DNA of 64,000 nt from Isochrysis galbana. Lineage: Eukaryota; Haptophyta; Isochrysidales; Isochrysidaceae. Position 1 is the first letter of the stretch. Every line of letters starts with the position of its first letter. Position numbers and translations under genes: made by a program. A model generated the notes under the pieces. The model ran no database searches, was not told the origin of the DNA, and saw only the letters and a program-made list of their open reading frames with translations. Below are positions 8,248-18,359 of the stretch, piece by piece. The stretch spans positions 4,169,980 to 4,233,979 of the forward strand of contig CM030932.1 in NCBI GenBank assembly GCA_018136815.1, given 5' to 3'.

Positions 8248-11115
8248 ATGTCGGAGTGTGCCCCTCTCCCTTCGCCAAAGGTGAACTCCTCGAGGCGGCG
8301 GAAGAGCTCGAAGGCACGCCGAAGCAACGAGAATACTGCGCCGCCCTCCTCCAACCTGCCCACACCGCCCGTCAACCGGTTTGGCTTCAAGAAGCGTCCA
8401 AACGCCTCGATCACACAGACGCTCTCTGCGCAGGAGGAAGAGCCAGGCGCGGAAACGGCGCTGAGTGCGCCAGTCGAGCTGGTCTCGCTTTTACAAGGTA
8501 GTCTCGGCGATTTAGACGCTTACGCGGCCATCATTCGCACTCGCCCCGTAGCGAACCAGTATGACTTCAAGGCAAGGATCAGTGAGATGACTGACATGCA
8601 CAAGCAGACCAAGGAGGCGCTGAAAGATCTTGTCAGGCGGAGCCGTGGTATTCCCTCGCTGCTGGCCACGGTGCAGGAGGAAATAAACACGCGCATTGAG
8701 GCCATGGCACACGACCTCGGCGCGACACGCGCGACGTACAACCACTGCAGGCGCGAACTGGACGCAGCACGCCAACGAGGCGATGAGCTGGCACTTACCT
8801 CGCAACAGCTGCAGAGTGATCTCGAGCAGACGAAGGTTACGATGGACGAGGTCCAGCAGCAACTTACTCATGAGACATCTCGCGCAGATATCGCTGAAAT
8901 CAACCTCAGTAAATGTCAGAAGGATCTGGAGGAAGCTAGTGCGCTTGCGGCGGAAAACAAGAAGTCACATGATGAGGCCAACGAGAAGGCGCTTGAGTTG
9001 AGCCGCAAGCTGAAGGAGAGCGACGAGGCACGAGCCAATGAGACGGCGGCGTTGCAGGCTGAGCTGTCGAAGGTCTCGCAAACTTCTGAGACGACTAAGA
9101 AGAACCTGACTGAAGCTTTGGAGGAGAGCCGTGCTCGTGTGACCGAGTTGGAGACAGCATTTTCCAAGCTATCCGCAGAGCACGAGGAGATGGGTGGCCA
9201 ATATGATACCCTTAAAGTCTCCCATGCTGCCACGGTCCAATCGTTGGCTGAGAAGGAGAGCACGCTTGCGCGTCTGCAAATAGAACTCGAAACCGCCAAC
9301 GTACAGCTTGAGAAGAAGGACGCCGATCTCCGGGCAAGCATCCAATCTGTCATGCAGATTCAAAAGGATAACACAGAGCAAGCACAGAGCGAACGCCAAC
9401 GTTTTGAGAAATTGGAGGCAGAGATGCGCGAGCTGCGCGATGCTCAGCAGCAGCTGCAACTAGAGAAACAGAGCGCAATGCTTGAGGGCGAGCGTTTGCA
9501 GACGGAGATTGCAACGCTCAACGCTCGCGTGCAGGAAGCATCGTCCGCCCTCCAGCGCATGGAGAGCGAGCGAGACGTCCAACTTGCTCGTGTAGCAGAG
9601 CAGAATGCCGCATTGTCGGTCGAGCGGTCCGAGCTTCAGAAGCTCAACGTCGACCTATCGAAGCTACGCGAAGATCTCTCGGCTGAGCGCGCCTCGCATA
9701 AGAGCATGGCGGATCAGGTCGAGAAGCTGACGGGTGAGAAGCACATCCTTGAGGTCGAGTACCGCAGCTACAAGGAGCACCACGGTACCAGCAACGCACA
9801 ACAAATGGAGGCGATCACGGAACTCAAGCTTACCGTCGATAAATTGTCAAAGCAAGTCGAGCACAAGCAGGCTGAGCTCGGCACCCAAGAGGTCAACGTT
9901 GCGCAGCAGTCCGCCTTCATTCAGTCGCTACAGGCCAAGCTGCTAGAGGCGGAGACCACAAGGCGCGCCCTACACAACGCCGTACAAGAACTCAAGGGCA
10001 ATATTCGCGTCTTCTGTCGGATGCGGCCGCCGCCGGAGGGCAATGCTATCGCGCTGACTGCCGCCGAGAACCAGCTCAGCTTGGCACACAATTCAGAGAC
10101 CTACACCTTTTCCTTCGATAAAGTGTTCCGGCCGGATGCCACACAAGAGAAGCTCTTCGAGGAGGTTGATGGCCTTGTCCAATCTGCGCTCGATGGGTAC
10201 AAAGTGTGCATTTTCGCTTATGGACAGACCGGATCCGGCAAGACACACACGATGCAGGGTGGCAGCGACTCACAGAGCTGGGGTCTAATTCCGCGCTCGT
10301 TGAGTAAGATTCTTCGTGAGTCCGAGGCTATGCGAAAGGACGGGTGGGAGTGGGCGTTGAGTGCGTCCTTCCTCGAGGTCTACAATGAGCAGCTACGTGA
10401 TCTCCTTGCCAATGACGGTGGATCCACGGCGCCACTGTCGATCAAGCACGACGAGGATTGGGGAACGATTGTGACGAATGTCAACGAATTCCGGGTAGAC
10501 TCGATGGAGCAGATCAACTTGCTTATGGCCAGGGCAGCTAAGCAGCGGGCCGTCGGCTTTACGGACATGAATGCAGCCTCATCACGCTCCCATTCCGTGT
10601 TCGCCCTGTATCTTAAGGGTGTAAATGAGAGTCAAGGCTCAGTTCTACATGGTGCCCTTCATCTGGTTGATCTTGCTGGATCTGAGCGCCTCGATCGATC
10701 GGGGGCCACAGGTGATCGCCTCAAGGAAACGCAGAGCATCAACAAATCGTTGTCTAGCCTTGCCGATGTCTTTGCGGCCAAGGCTAGCAAGCAGGCTCAC
10801 GTACCCTTCAGAAACTCCAAGTTGACTTTTCTTATGGAGCCGTGCCTCTCCGGCCAAGGCAAGACTTTGATGGTTGTAAATGTCGGGCCGGAGGACACCA
10901 ACTCGCACGAAACGCTGTGCTCCTTGCGTTTCGCTAGCCAAGTTAGTCAATGTGACACTGGCGGAAAGCCCAAGCGAAGCGCCAAGGCGGTGGGTGGAGG
11001 GGCGGGCACGGTGAAGATGGGCAGCAGCAAGTCGACCTTGAGTGGGATCACGAAGTCTAGCATTCGGCCACAGACAGCTGGGGCTTCGCTGGGCTCGGTG
11101 CGACGAGCAAAGTGA
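8248..11115 (+). CDS. Kinesin-14 (C-terminal motor, minus-end directed), 955 aa
   Basis: Microtubule motor of the Kar3/KIFC class. Residues 1-100 form a Ser/Pro-rich tail. About 110-575 is a long coiled coil for dimerisation. About 576-590 (NAVQELKGNIRVFCRMRP) is the kinesin-14 neck leading into the motor. The motor (about 583-925) contains the P-loop AYGQTGSGKT (about 658-667), EVYNEQLRDLL, switch I SSRSHSVF, switch II LVDLAGSER, HVPFRNSKLTFLMEPCLSGQ and SLRFASQV. A short basic Ser/Gly tail follows. The motor at the C-terminus after the coiled coil defines kinesin-14, whose members walk to minus ends and focus spindle poles. The whole gene is one exon, unlike COPB1 or HDAC nearby. The first Met (8248) gives a normal length for the family. 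Confidence 0.97.
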   Translation: MSECAPLPSPKVNSSRRRKSSKARRSNENTAPPSSNLPTPPVNRFGFKKRPNASITQTLSAQEEEPGAETALSAPVELVSLLQGSLGDLDAYAAIIRTRPVANQYDFKARISEMTDMHKQTKEALKDLVRRSRGIPSLLATVQEEINTRIEAMAHDLGATRATYNHCRRELDAARQRGDELALTSQQLQSDLEQTKVTMDEVQQQLTHETSRADIAEINLSKCQKDLEEASALAAENKKSHDEANEKALELSRKLKESDEARANETAALQAELSKVSQTSETTKKNLTEALEESRARVTELETAFSKLSAEHEEMGGQYDTLKVSHAATVQSLAEKESTLARLQIELETANVQLEKKDADLRASIQSVMQIQKDNTEQAQSERQRFEKLEAEMRELRDAQQQLQLEKQSAMLEGERLQTEIATLNARVQEASSALQRMESERDVQLARVAEQNAALSVERSELQKLNVDLSKLREDLSAERASHKSMADQVEKLTGEKHILEVEYRSYKEHHGTSNAQQMEAITELKLTVDKLSKQVEHKQAELGTQEVNVAQQSAFIQSLQAKLLEAETTRRALHNAVQELKGNIRVFCRMRPPPEGNAIALTAAENQLSLAHNSETYTFSFDKVFRPDATQEKLFEEVDGLVQSALDGYKVCIFAYGQTGSGKTHTMQGGSDSQSWGLIPRSLSKILRESEAMRKDGWEWALSASFLEVYNEQLRDLLANDGGSTAPLSIKHDEDWGTIVTNVNEFRVDSMEQINLLMARAAKQRAVGFTDMNAASSRSHSVFALYLKGVNESQGSVLHGALHLVDLAGSERLDRSGATGDRLKETQSINKSLSSLADVFAAKASKQAHVPFRNSKLTFLMEPCLSGQGKTLMVVNVGPEDTNSHETLCSLRFASQVSQCDTGGKPKRSAKAVGGGAGTVKMGSSKSTLSGITKSSIRPQTAGASLGSVRRAK

Positions 11116-11453
11116 TGAGCTTTACGCGGAATATGTTTCGATTGCGATGTCGCGATTATTATCTCGGATTTGCCTCGTTCGGGTGGGCTCGCGCAAGGCT
11201 CGCTGAATGCGCTCGATCAGTGTGCATGATGTGGCATCACACGATGTACAGTGACCGTGTAGACGACTTCAACCTTTTGGTGAATGCCACCCCCGACCTG
11301 TTCGCGTACCTGCTACCGCTTTGTGAGCACGAATAGTGCGGGCGATGAAGAAGATTCATTCTCCTGTGCTCTTTTGGCTGCGAGAGTCGAGACGGTGATC
11401 GCGTGAGTGATGTGCATGAGAATGGATAGGATATATATATATATGTAAAAATC
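11116..11453. other. 3' flank of kinesin
   Basis: No gene is seen. A short (AT)n run lies near 11430-11444, just before the repeat block that begins at 11454. Confidence 0.4.
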
Positions 11454-12361
11454 TTATTAAAAATCCCCGCAACTAAGTTTATACTTAGTTCGCCCATGGG
11501 GGGCCACGAGCCCCCCTCTCTCTCTACTCCTCCCCTGCCATGGGGGAGGAACCACCCACTCTCCTGGCACGCCTGATGGCCTGTCAGGAGCGCACTGCCA
11601 TGCTGACCCATCTCTCTCCCCACAGGCCCGCCTGACTCGCCCGCCCTGGCCTGTCGTGGCCAGCCCATCCCTCTGACCAGCCCCTCCTCCCCCTGGGCCC
11701 CCCTGTTCAGGACCCCCCAGCCAGCTCCAGTCGACCCGCAGGGGCTCGGAGCGCCAGCGAGGGAGAGGCAGCAGGGGCCAGGGCCATGCCCCAGCCTCAC
11801 CTGCCCCCTGAGCTGTGCTCCCAGGCCCCTGCAGGCCACCTGGGGACCTGAAGAGGGGCCGCAGGCGCGCGCCATGGGCCCCCGCCGCAGGGAAGAGAGG
11901 AGGAAAAGGGAAGAGGGAGGGGAGGGGGGAGCGGCAGCTCTCCCCTCCGGCAGATACGTGTCTTCTCGCCCCGTTTGGGTAAGAGAAGACGGGGGCGCCA
12001 GAGCCAGGAGGGAAGGGCCGCGGCTCGCCGCGGCCACTCGCTCTAGCGAGGGAGATTAGCGCTTCTGGGCTCCTATCTCACGAGTGCCCCCCCCCCCTGC
12101 GTTGCTTTTACCCGAAAGGGGTTTTCCCCCAGCGTGGACTCGAGGAGAGGACGCGCTGGGGTGCGCGGGGTCGGTGCATGCACTGGGGGGAGGACAAATA
12201 TCGAGGGGAGGGGGCAGTGCCCCACCCCCCGGTATCACTCGGACACCTGGCCCGTCAGGCATGGCGGGATTCCGGGACGGAAAAGTTATGTCCAATTAGC
12301 TAGTGGGGTTGGCTAGGATATAACATTGATTATTATTTTATATTTTATTAAAAATCCCCGC
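11454..12361 (+). mobile_element. Repeat element copy A, flanked by a 17-bp direct repeat
   Basis: TTATTAAAAATCCCCGC occurs at 11454-11470 and at 12345-12361 and brackets the insert. The insert begins with the perfect form of the recurrent palindrome (AACTAAGTTTATACTTAGTT, 11471-11490). It runs through a GC-rich body and ends in an AT-rich tail (TAGTGGGGTTGGCTAGGATA at 12300-12319). The same body occurs inverted at 31950-32837. The flanking sequence is the terminal part of a LINE-B 3' tail, so this copy landed inside a LINE fragment and duplicated 17 bp of target, or a similar event occurred. The body has no ORF conserved in frame between the two copies. Confidence 0.75.
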
Positions 12362-12545
12362 TACGTGTGCGGCGTAAGGCAGCGTGCTCGTGTCCATCCC
12401 TACTACCCAACCTTAACCACCTTCAACCCCATTCCCCAGTTCTCTCTTTAGCGGAGATAATGGCCTCGGGGTGGCCGTGCGCGCTGCTTCAGCCAGGAGT
12501 TGGAGCGAAGGGGAAGGGGGTTGGGAGACTCTGGATTCCTCGTCA
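12345..12545 (-). mobile_element. LINE-B 3' end fragment
   Basis: The sequence matches the 3' ends of the two larger minus-strand LINE-B copies (15903 and 50624): AAATCCCCGCTACGTGTGCG, then CTACCCAACCTTAACC, then CAGTTC(T/C)CTCTTTAGCGGAG and GCCAGGAGTTGGAG. No coding part is left. It is a severely 5'-truncated copy. Confidence 0.75.
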
Positions 12546-13369
12546 CTTTGACTAATCTTATTTTCACCGTTACCGTTACCGTTGTAGCTAGATTCCTACC
12601 ATGCTATCCTCAATCCTCCGGAGCTTTCCCACTGGATCTCCGGTCGTTTTAAGTGATGTTACGTGTATGTCGAACCCGGTTGTCAAACCTATCGTCAGGT
12701 GTCATGTCCATGGGGCCTTACACAACCTGACGTCCTAGTTGTCACGTCAGGCCTGACTGACGTCACTGTCGTCAGGTAGGTGTCAGGTCCGTTGAATCTG
12801 ACGGTGACCGTCAGACGTCTCGTCATATGGCGGACCGATCTACGATTAAAAATTAAGAAAGGAATATAAAAAAGGTACAAGTTGTCAAAAAAAAGTGACT
12901 GGTGCCCGGGATGACCTTTCCGCGTGATGGCGTCCGGGGGGATTCGACGAGGATCGTCCTGCCCGGCGCCGTGGTGCAGAGCGGACGGCCGTTGCCTTCG
13001 CCGCACGACCCCCACAGCCGTAGAAGTAAGAGCTGAGGGGTGCTTGGAGTGATTCGATGTGGTAAAGTGTCCTTCCCACCCTTGAACTGGTGAATGCTTG
13101 CGGATCTGGTATCGGCCACCACTGAAGAATTTGTGTAGACTGACCATATTGTCCAGGTCCCACCAGTTGTGGGAACGTGTGGCCCGCTCGGCAGCCACAA
13201 ATTCGAAGGAAAGATTTTCATCGAATGCGTCGAGTCCATTCGATGATGTGTTGCACCCTTGAGCGTCGACGCGCGCGCTGGTGTCATGGAGATTGCGGTG
13301 ACCTCTCGGCGGGGGTACCACGTTAGAACTTATAGCGTCGTATGACATCTTGTTAGCTAGCATTCCTAG
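12546..13369. other. Gene-poor stretch with clustered TGACGTCA-like palindromes
   Basis: Between about 12690 and 12830 the strings GTCAGGT, TGACGTC and CCTGAC recur many times on both strands. A 239-residue minus-strand frame (12695-13414) overlaps this. It has no recognisable domain and runs into a dispersed repeat, so I do not call it a gene. Confidence 0.4.
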
Positions 13370-13480
13370 CCACATACACCGGACGAGCCATGCGCCAACC
13401 GCGCACACCCCCATCGCGGGGTAGGGGCTCCGTTGCCGTCGAAGGGCTACGGTCCCGCAGCACTAAGGTTATACTAACAC
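13370..13480. repeat. Dispersed ~100-bp repeat, copy 1
   Basis: CACCGGACGAGCCATGCGCC, AACCGCGCACA, CATCGCGGGG and AGGGGCTCCGTTGCCG occur in the same order at about 26175-26260. The block ends in CAGCACTA(A/G)G followed by an AT-rich ACACAACAA-type tail. Both copies lie upstream of a plus-strand gene (GT14 here, COPB1 there). Confidence 0.75.
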
Positions 13481-13572
13481 AACAATAAAACTCTGACGCC
13501 CTCACTCCTCTCCATTCTGTCCTGTCCTGTATTTACTTTCTAAGCCTTGTGAGGTGTAGTGGTGCCGATGCG

Positions 13573-15317
13573 ATGGCGGCGGCGCTGCGCGACTTCACCG
13601 GTGCTCCGGTGTCTCCCAACTCGACGCTGGGGCGACTGTGCGGCGCGGCTGTGGAGCGAAGACTGACTCGAACGTCGATACTCCCTGAACTCTACCTCGA
13701 CCCGCTCTCGCCCCTCCCGCTTGCCGACAAGGCGCTGCCGAGGCCTGCAGTCAGCTTCATCTACTTCACCCTCGCCTCTCGCCCTTACGCTCACCAGACA
13801 ATTCGACGAAACGTGCGTGCGCTGCAGCGACCGGGGGCGCTTGATGAGCGAGGGTCCAACCAGACCAACCTATTCCTCGTCCATCTCGACGCAAAGATGA
13901 AAGAGGGCGCCGCTGAAGCGGTGCGCAGTGCTGTGCGAGACCGGCCTGACGTCTACTTCCTACACAGGAGAAGACACGTGATGTGGGCGGGCTGGAGCAT
14001 GATGCTCGTGGTACTCGACGTGACGAGCTCGATCCTTCAACGTAAGCTCGGCTTTGAGTACCTCATCACACTCGGCGACGCCGATCTCACGATGCGTGTT
14101 GATGGCGAGATACGCGGCTTTTTCGACCGTTTCCCGGGTCGCTCGATCATGAGCATCGTGCAGAAGAAGCAAGACCCACGGCGCTACGCGGTGCATGCTT
14201 CTTATCGTACACACTGTTGGGTGAGCCTAAGCTCTGTGCCCGGATTCGCGGCTCACTGCTCTGGGGAAGGCCGCGTGTCTCTGCGCCTCGACCGCACATA
14301 CGCTGACAGACATTGCCTCTGACTTCAGATTGAGTGTGATGAGGGCAGCGCATTTGTGGTCTCCAACCCCGACGGCAGCCTGCCCACCTCCGAGAGCGTC
14401 CTTGGCAAAAGCAAGTGTTGCTGGTCACGCTCCGCGCCCATTCTATACTCTCAGCTCAATCTGCAATGCCGGAATAGTCAGGTCCCGAGTGTCTTCCATG
14501 GTTCCCAGTGGGCATCCATGCATCACTCGCTCGTGCGGCACTTTGTGGAGCACCCGACAGCTCGCAGGATCACCAGCGCGATGGAGAACACGCTGCTGCC
14601 CGACGAGGCACTCCTACAGACCATTACTGTGAATTCGCCCCTCAGATCAACGATCATCCCCGCGCATCTGCGCTTCATTGAATGGTGGGTGCCTTGCATG
14701 AGCAACATCTACACATACACCCACTGTCCGCACATAGCTTGTGCTTCTCTAGCCCGTCTCCTTACACGCGCAGGCCGCAAAGACATGGCGACGCGAATAA
14801 GTACTGGGCAAGTGTTGGGCCTCAGTTCCACGGTGGTCCCATGGTCCTTAACGTCACGTGGGTCCAAAAGGCGTTCCGAGCGCCCGTCATGTTTGCCCGC
14901 AAGTTCGATCCGGTACTCTATCCTGACGCAATGGCTGCATGGGATCGGTGGATGGCAGGAAAGCTCATCAGCCAGAGCACCGCCAGTGGACAAGCCCAAC
15001 TCGCCGAAAACCTCTTGGAGGCCGACCCTCACCTTTTCCGAGGAATCCCACCGCCAACTGAGTATGAGAACGACGACCCACTGCCACCAGAGTTGGACTT
15101 CTCAATCGAGGCGGCGAGGAAAGTCGAGGCCGCGCAGAGCCGCTGGCGCGAGTTGGCGAACAAGGAAGCGGAGGTGGAGGGATACCTGAGACATCCTGTG
15201 TTGTGCACATTGATCGTCGTGATATTGGGCGGGTCATACTACTTCTGCTGTCGCCCGAGAAGAAAGTCCAGGATTGTTCGTATCGTCGAAAAGCATCACG
15301 GGACCAAATTGGTCTAA
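13573..15317 (+). CDS. GT14-family glycosyltransferase (core-2/I-branching or xylosyltransferase-like), 3 exons
   Basis: Exons are 13573-14220, 14329-14684 and 14774-15317 (515 aa). Introns are GTGAGC...TTCAG and GTGGGT...CGCAG; the second splits a Trp codon. GT14 features in order are SFIYFTLASRPYAHQTIRRN near residue 60, LVHLDAKM, FEYLITLGDADLTM, FHGSQWASMHHSLVRHFVEH, LLPDEALLQTITVNSP and FARKFDP. These enzymes transfer GlcNAc or xylose from UDP-sugars in the Golgi. A hydrophobic segment lies near the C-terminus (VLCTLIVVILGGSYYF), followed by CRPRRKSR. No N-terminal membrane anchor is visible, which is unusual because GT14 enzymes are normally type II proteins. The true N-terminus could lie in an exon I cannot see. 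Confidence 0.85.
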
Positions 15318-15902
15318 TGAGACATAAGTTGTGCGTATGGGGATGGGGATGTGCATGTGTAGGCATGTTGTTCTCACTGTGCTTGACCCGGGAGTCGAAC
15401 CTGCCTTTCTAGCTTGCGGTGTGCACGGTCAGCTCTCTTTGTCTTGTAGCGTATGTATGTGCTGAGGTGGGAGCGTGCCATGAAGCTTTGTTGGAAGCCA
15501 TGCCTTGTGTAGTTGGCTTGTGAGAAGGTGCAGCTTGAAGTTCGGGTTCTTGACGCACTAGCACTCATGGTAAAGGTATCCACCATGGTGGGAGCGGCAC
15601 AGCTGTCGCAGACTAGCGCGTCGTAGAGGTGTGTGTATTGCTATGAGCGTGCCTCGTCTCATCGTTGAGGGTTGTTGTTGTTGTGGCCTTGCGACCGCTT
15701 GAGAGTGGGAGGCGTACTGCACGTACCACTCTTCTATCTTGGGCCCTATCTTCTGAATGTGCATCTTGAGCTCGGTGTCTTCCGATCAGCGCCTGTATTT
15801 GTGCGTTGGGGCTAGGGCCGAGGGCCGCTGGGGGGAGCTTGTCTGTGCAGACTGTTCAGTGTTTTACTACAACCCCAGACCCTGGCCCGTGTTGGGGGGT
15901 GT
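15318..15902. other. Intergenic stretch downstream of GT14
   Basis: No gene is recognised. Several small open frames lack any family-like composition. The stretch ends at the A-run that marks the 3' end of the minus-strand LINE-B copy. Confidence 0.4.
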
Positions 15903-17390
15903 AAAAAAAAAACCTTCTTAAAAATCACCGCTACACGTGCGGCGTGGGGCAGTGTGCTTGTGGACCTCCCTTCTACCCAACCTTAACCCCTAACAACCCC
16001 CTCCCCCTTCCCCAGTTCCCTCTTTAGTGGAGAGCCGGTTCAGGGGAGGCCGCGCGCACTGCCTCGGCCAGGAGTTGGAGTGGAGGGGGCGGGAGACTGT
16101 GGCTTTATCTCTCGCTCGGGTCTGGCTAGTCCATTTCTCCCTTGTGTCGCATAAGTTCTTCAGCGTTTTCCTTCAAATTCTTTCCATAGCGGTACACCCA
16201 TCTCAAGTGATGTTTCGTATATCTAGGCCTCTTGCCGCCTGCAAGAGGTCATCCGATACTTCTAGGTTAAAGTCTTTGTCCACCATATAAAGAGGGCTTA
16301 TCATTTTCCGAATATGTTTGTTACTCGGGGCGTGCAGCCCCATGTTGTTTCGTTGTTTCTTCAGCCTTTGAAAGAAACCGACCTTCGCCGTTGCCAATAG
16401 GTGGTACCTTGTAAGAAGTAAGAATTGCCCTAAGGATCGATCTAACGGACCTACCGTCCGCGTTACCGTACTGGATGTTGTAGAAATCCGTGAGGATATA
16501 CCTCCACGCGAGGATACCCAAGTATCCCGAGGAGGGGTGAGGCCTGTCCACTTGGTAGCAAAAGAGACGTTGGGCTACTTCAGAGCCCGGCCTAAGGACG
16601 ATCCCCAGAAGTCCTTCTATGAATTCGAAGATGGGCTCCGTCGCAATGCATACGGCCAGGTGCGTGGAACTTTCGGGGGCTATACCGCAAAAGCGGCACG
16701 TCGGGTCATCCGCGAATCTGTTCGCCGTGGCTATCCTCCTATGTAGGATGTGTTTGAAGTGCATATACGAGTCCCTCGGTGTTAAAAAGTTGTACTTATA
16801 TAGCTGCGATATTTGCTTCCATTTTCCTGAGATGGCCGGTAGTCTTATTTCCCATGTTAGCGTGGATTTCTGCCTCTTTGTTTTCTTCATTGCGAGGAAC
16901 GCTTTAGTGAGCGCCTTGACGTGAATGTCTTCCAACGTTTTATGTGTGTCTTTAAACGTGTATTCTTGCGGAATCGGGTATGCTGTTTCGGCCGGTCCGT
17001 CATATGCTCGCCCCCATTTTAGCGGAGTGTATAGCTCTCCCGGAACCGACTGCGGGCTAACCCGCTCGTGTATATGGGGTTCTCCCATAACATTAAGCTT
17101 GACTACGTGATAGTCACCTCTTCGGCGCATATAGTAGTTAAGTTCTTTGTCCACTAGGATTTCGCCTAAATCATGCGCGTCCGGGTCTTCCTGGGGGGCT
17201 AGCTCGTGCTCCTCCGGAGCGGGGGGAGAAGGCGCCGCTTTCTTTCTCAGAAGATCAATATAGTTGGTATTGGCTTCCGCCATTCTTGATCTGGCCCATT
17301 CGGCTAACTTGCCTATGACTCCCCACCGCGGCGCGCTGCGCAACCGCACGTACATCGGGATAGCGGGGGCGAGCTGTTTCTACGATTGCA
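15903..17390 (-). mobile_element. LINE-B retrotransposon, 5'-truncated copy 1
   Basis: The element runs leftwards. Its 3' end, read on its own strand, is a GC hairpin (CCGCACGTGTAGCGG), then TGATTTTTAAGAAGG and a T-run (A-run 15903-15912 on the plus strand). The coding part 16321-17355 is the C-terminal third of the LINE protein. Similarity to the second copy begins near 17320, so the 5' break lies there or a little upstream. Confidence 0.8.
16321..17355 (-). CDS. C-terminal region of a LINE-B polyprotein, 344 aa
   Basis: This is the region downstream of the reverse transcriptase domain in non-LTR retrotransposons. It contains a zinc-binding C-x2-C-x8-H-x4-C motif (CRFCGIAPESSTHLAVC), preceded by FKHILHRRIATANRFADDP and followed by FCYQVDRPHPSSGYLGILAW. 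The same layout occurs in the LINE-A proteins on the plus strand. The frame is intact over its whole length and ends TKQHGAARPE. No reverse transcriptase or endonuclease motif remains, so the copy cannot move on its own. The N-terminal ten residues come from flanking DNA. Confidence 0.8.
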   Translation of the reverse strand: MYVRLRSAPRWGVIGKLAEWARSRMAEANTNYIDLLRKKAAPSPPAPEEHELAPQEDPDAHDLGEILVDKELNYYMRRRGDYHVVKLNVMGEPHIHERVSPQSVPGELYTPLKWGRAYDGPAETAYPIPQEYTFKDTHKTLEDIHVKALTKAFLAMKKTKRQKSTLTWEIRLPAISGKWKQISQLYKYNFLTPRDSYMHFKHILHRRIATANRFADDPTCRFCGIAPESSTHLAVCIATEPIFEFIEGLLGIVLRPGSEVAQRLFCYQVDRPHPSSGYLGILAWRYILTDFYNIQYGNADGRSVRSILRAILTSYKVPPIGNGEGRFLSKAEETTKQHGAARPE

Positions 17391-17554
17391 CGGACTTGCG
17401 CCATGTGACGCTGCCCGACAAAGGTGCGCCACGTCGATGCATTCGCGGTCGAAGTCGACAGTGCATGCGTTCAATGCATTCTTGAATCACGTAAACTCAT
17501 AAACTAGGGGCTAGGGGTAAATAAAAATAGCCGTGCCCGTCGTTAGTTAGACTC

Positions 17555-18359
17555 GAGTGAATTTGGCGACAAAATCTAACAACTCAGGAGTGTCTTGTAT
17601 AGTACTTTCTCCCTTCTTCACCCACACGGTCTTTCTATGTCAAGAAGCAAAACGACTCTATTCTCTATTCTCGTCAGTATCGTTCACGCCAATATATGTT
17701 CTTTGCTCTTTGCTGTCATCGAACACAATCCACTCTCCCTGTTTAATCTGGCGAAATTCATCCTCGACTACAACCCCACTTTTACCTTAGGTGTTAGGAT
17801 CTGGAACAACAACGCCCATGTGACAACGAAGAGCCTCATTGGCTAATCCGCTCCATCCGCGATGTTTGTTAAGTTTAGTTCCAAGACCAAGTTTGCTAAA
17901 GCGATTGCAGTTCGAAGTCCTTGAATGGGAATGCTTCTGATTAATTCAATTGTCTAAGGAAATGTTGTCGAGTATTGTTCGTTCCAAACACCAAAGCCAT
18001 AGAGTGGAACTACCTTCCAATCACCAATCATGCCCCTCTCTCTTTCTTCCTTTGTGTAAAGGTACTCTTTGGGCCAAGCATAAGTTTTGTAATCACTGCC
18101 AAGAAACTCTCTTTCAATGAATTCAAAGTTGTTGGTGTTGGCGACGAGCATCTCAAGATCAGGAAAGACTTTGTAGGGGTTTGGGTAAATAAAACCTGTG
18201 ATGACATCCAAAGTCATGCTTTATGCAATACTTTCCGCCTAGAAATAACGTAGATAATATCACGATGACCAACATGAGAATGACTCCACTGACGATCAAC
18301 CCGCGCAGTCGACCCCCTCGTCCCGTGACGACGACACCGTCTGCAACAATTCGACTCAT
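17555..18359 (-). pseudogene. Aspartyl/asparaginyl beta-hydroxylase-like pseudogene
   Basis: Fragments in order on the minus strand are: a Met plus a membrane anchor (LIVSGVILMLVIVILSTLF) from 18359; YPNPYKVFPDLEMLVANTN to GDWKVVPLYGFGVWNEQYST up to a TAG at 17954-17956; IELIRSIPIQGLRTA; LGTKLNKHRGWSGLANEALR then CHMGVVVPD in another frame; EWIVFDDSKEQRTYIGVND; VVLLLDIERP; and VKKGESTIQDTPELLDFVAK. These match the 2-oxoglutarate/Fe(II) dioxygenase family that hydroxylates Asp/Asn in the ER, including the N-terminal anchor. At least three frame changes and an in-frame stop break it. The iron-binding His expected in DDS.EH. is Gln (DDSKEQR), while the HMG His is kept. The stretch is visibly more AT-rich than its neighbours, so it may have entered by transfer, perhaps from a virus. 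Confidence 0.8.

Noticed and set aside
11237-12037. 266-residue minus-strand frame with a counterpart at 32272-32601
   Set aside because: It lies in element A/B. The two copies agree only for the first ~90 residues and then change frame, as expected for non-coding repeat DNA.
12695-13414. 239-residue minus-strand frame
   Set aside because: No domain, runs through palindrome-rich DNA and into a dispersed repeat; no splice or homology support.
15375-15450. tRNA-like GGTTCGACTCC on the minus strand
   Set aside because: The T stem has two mismatches and no acceptor or anticodon arm fits at the right distance.
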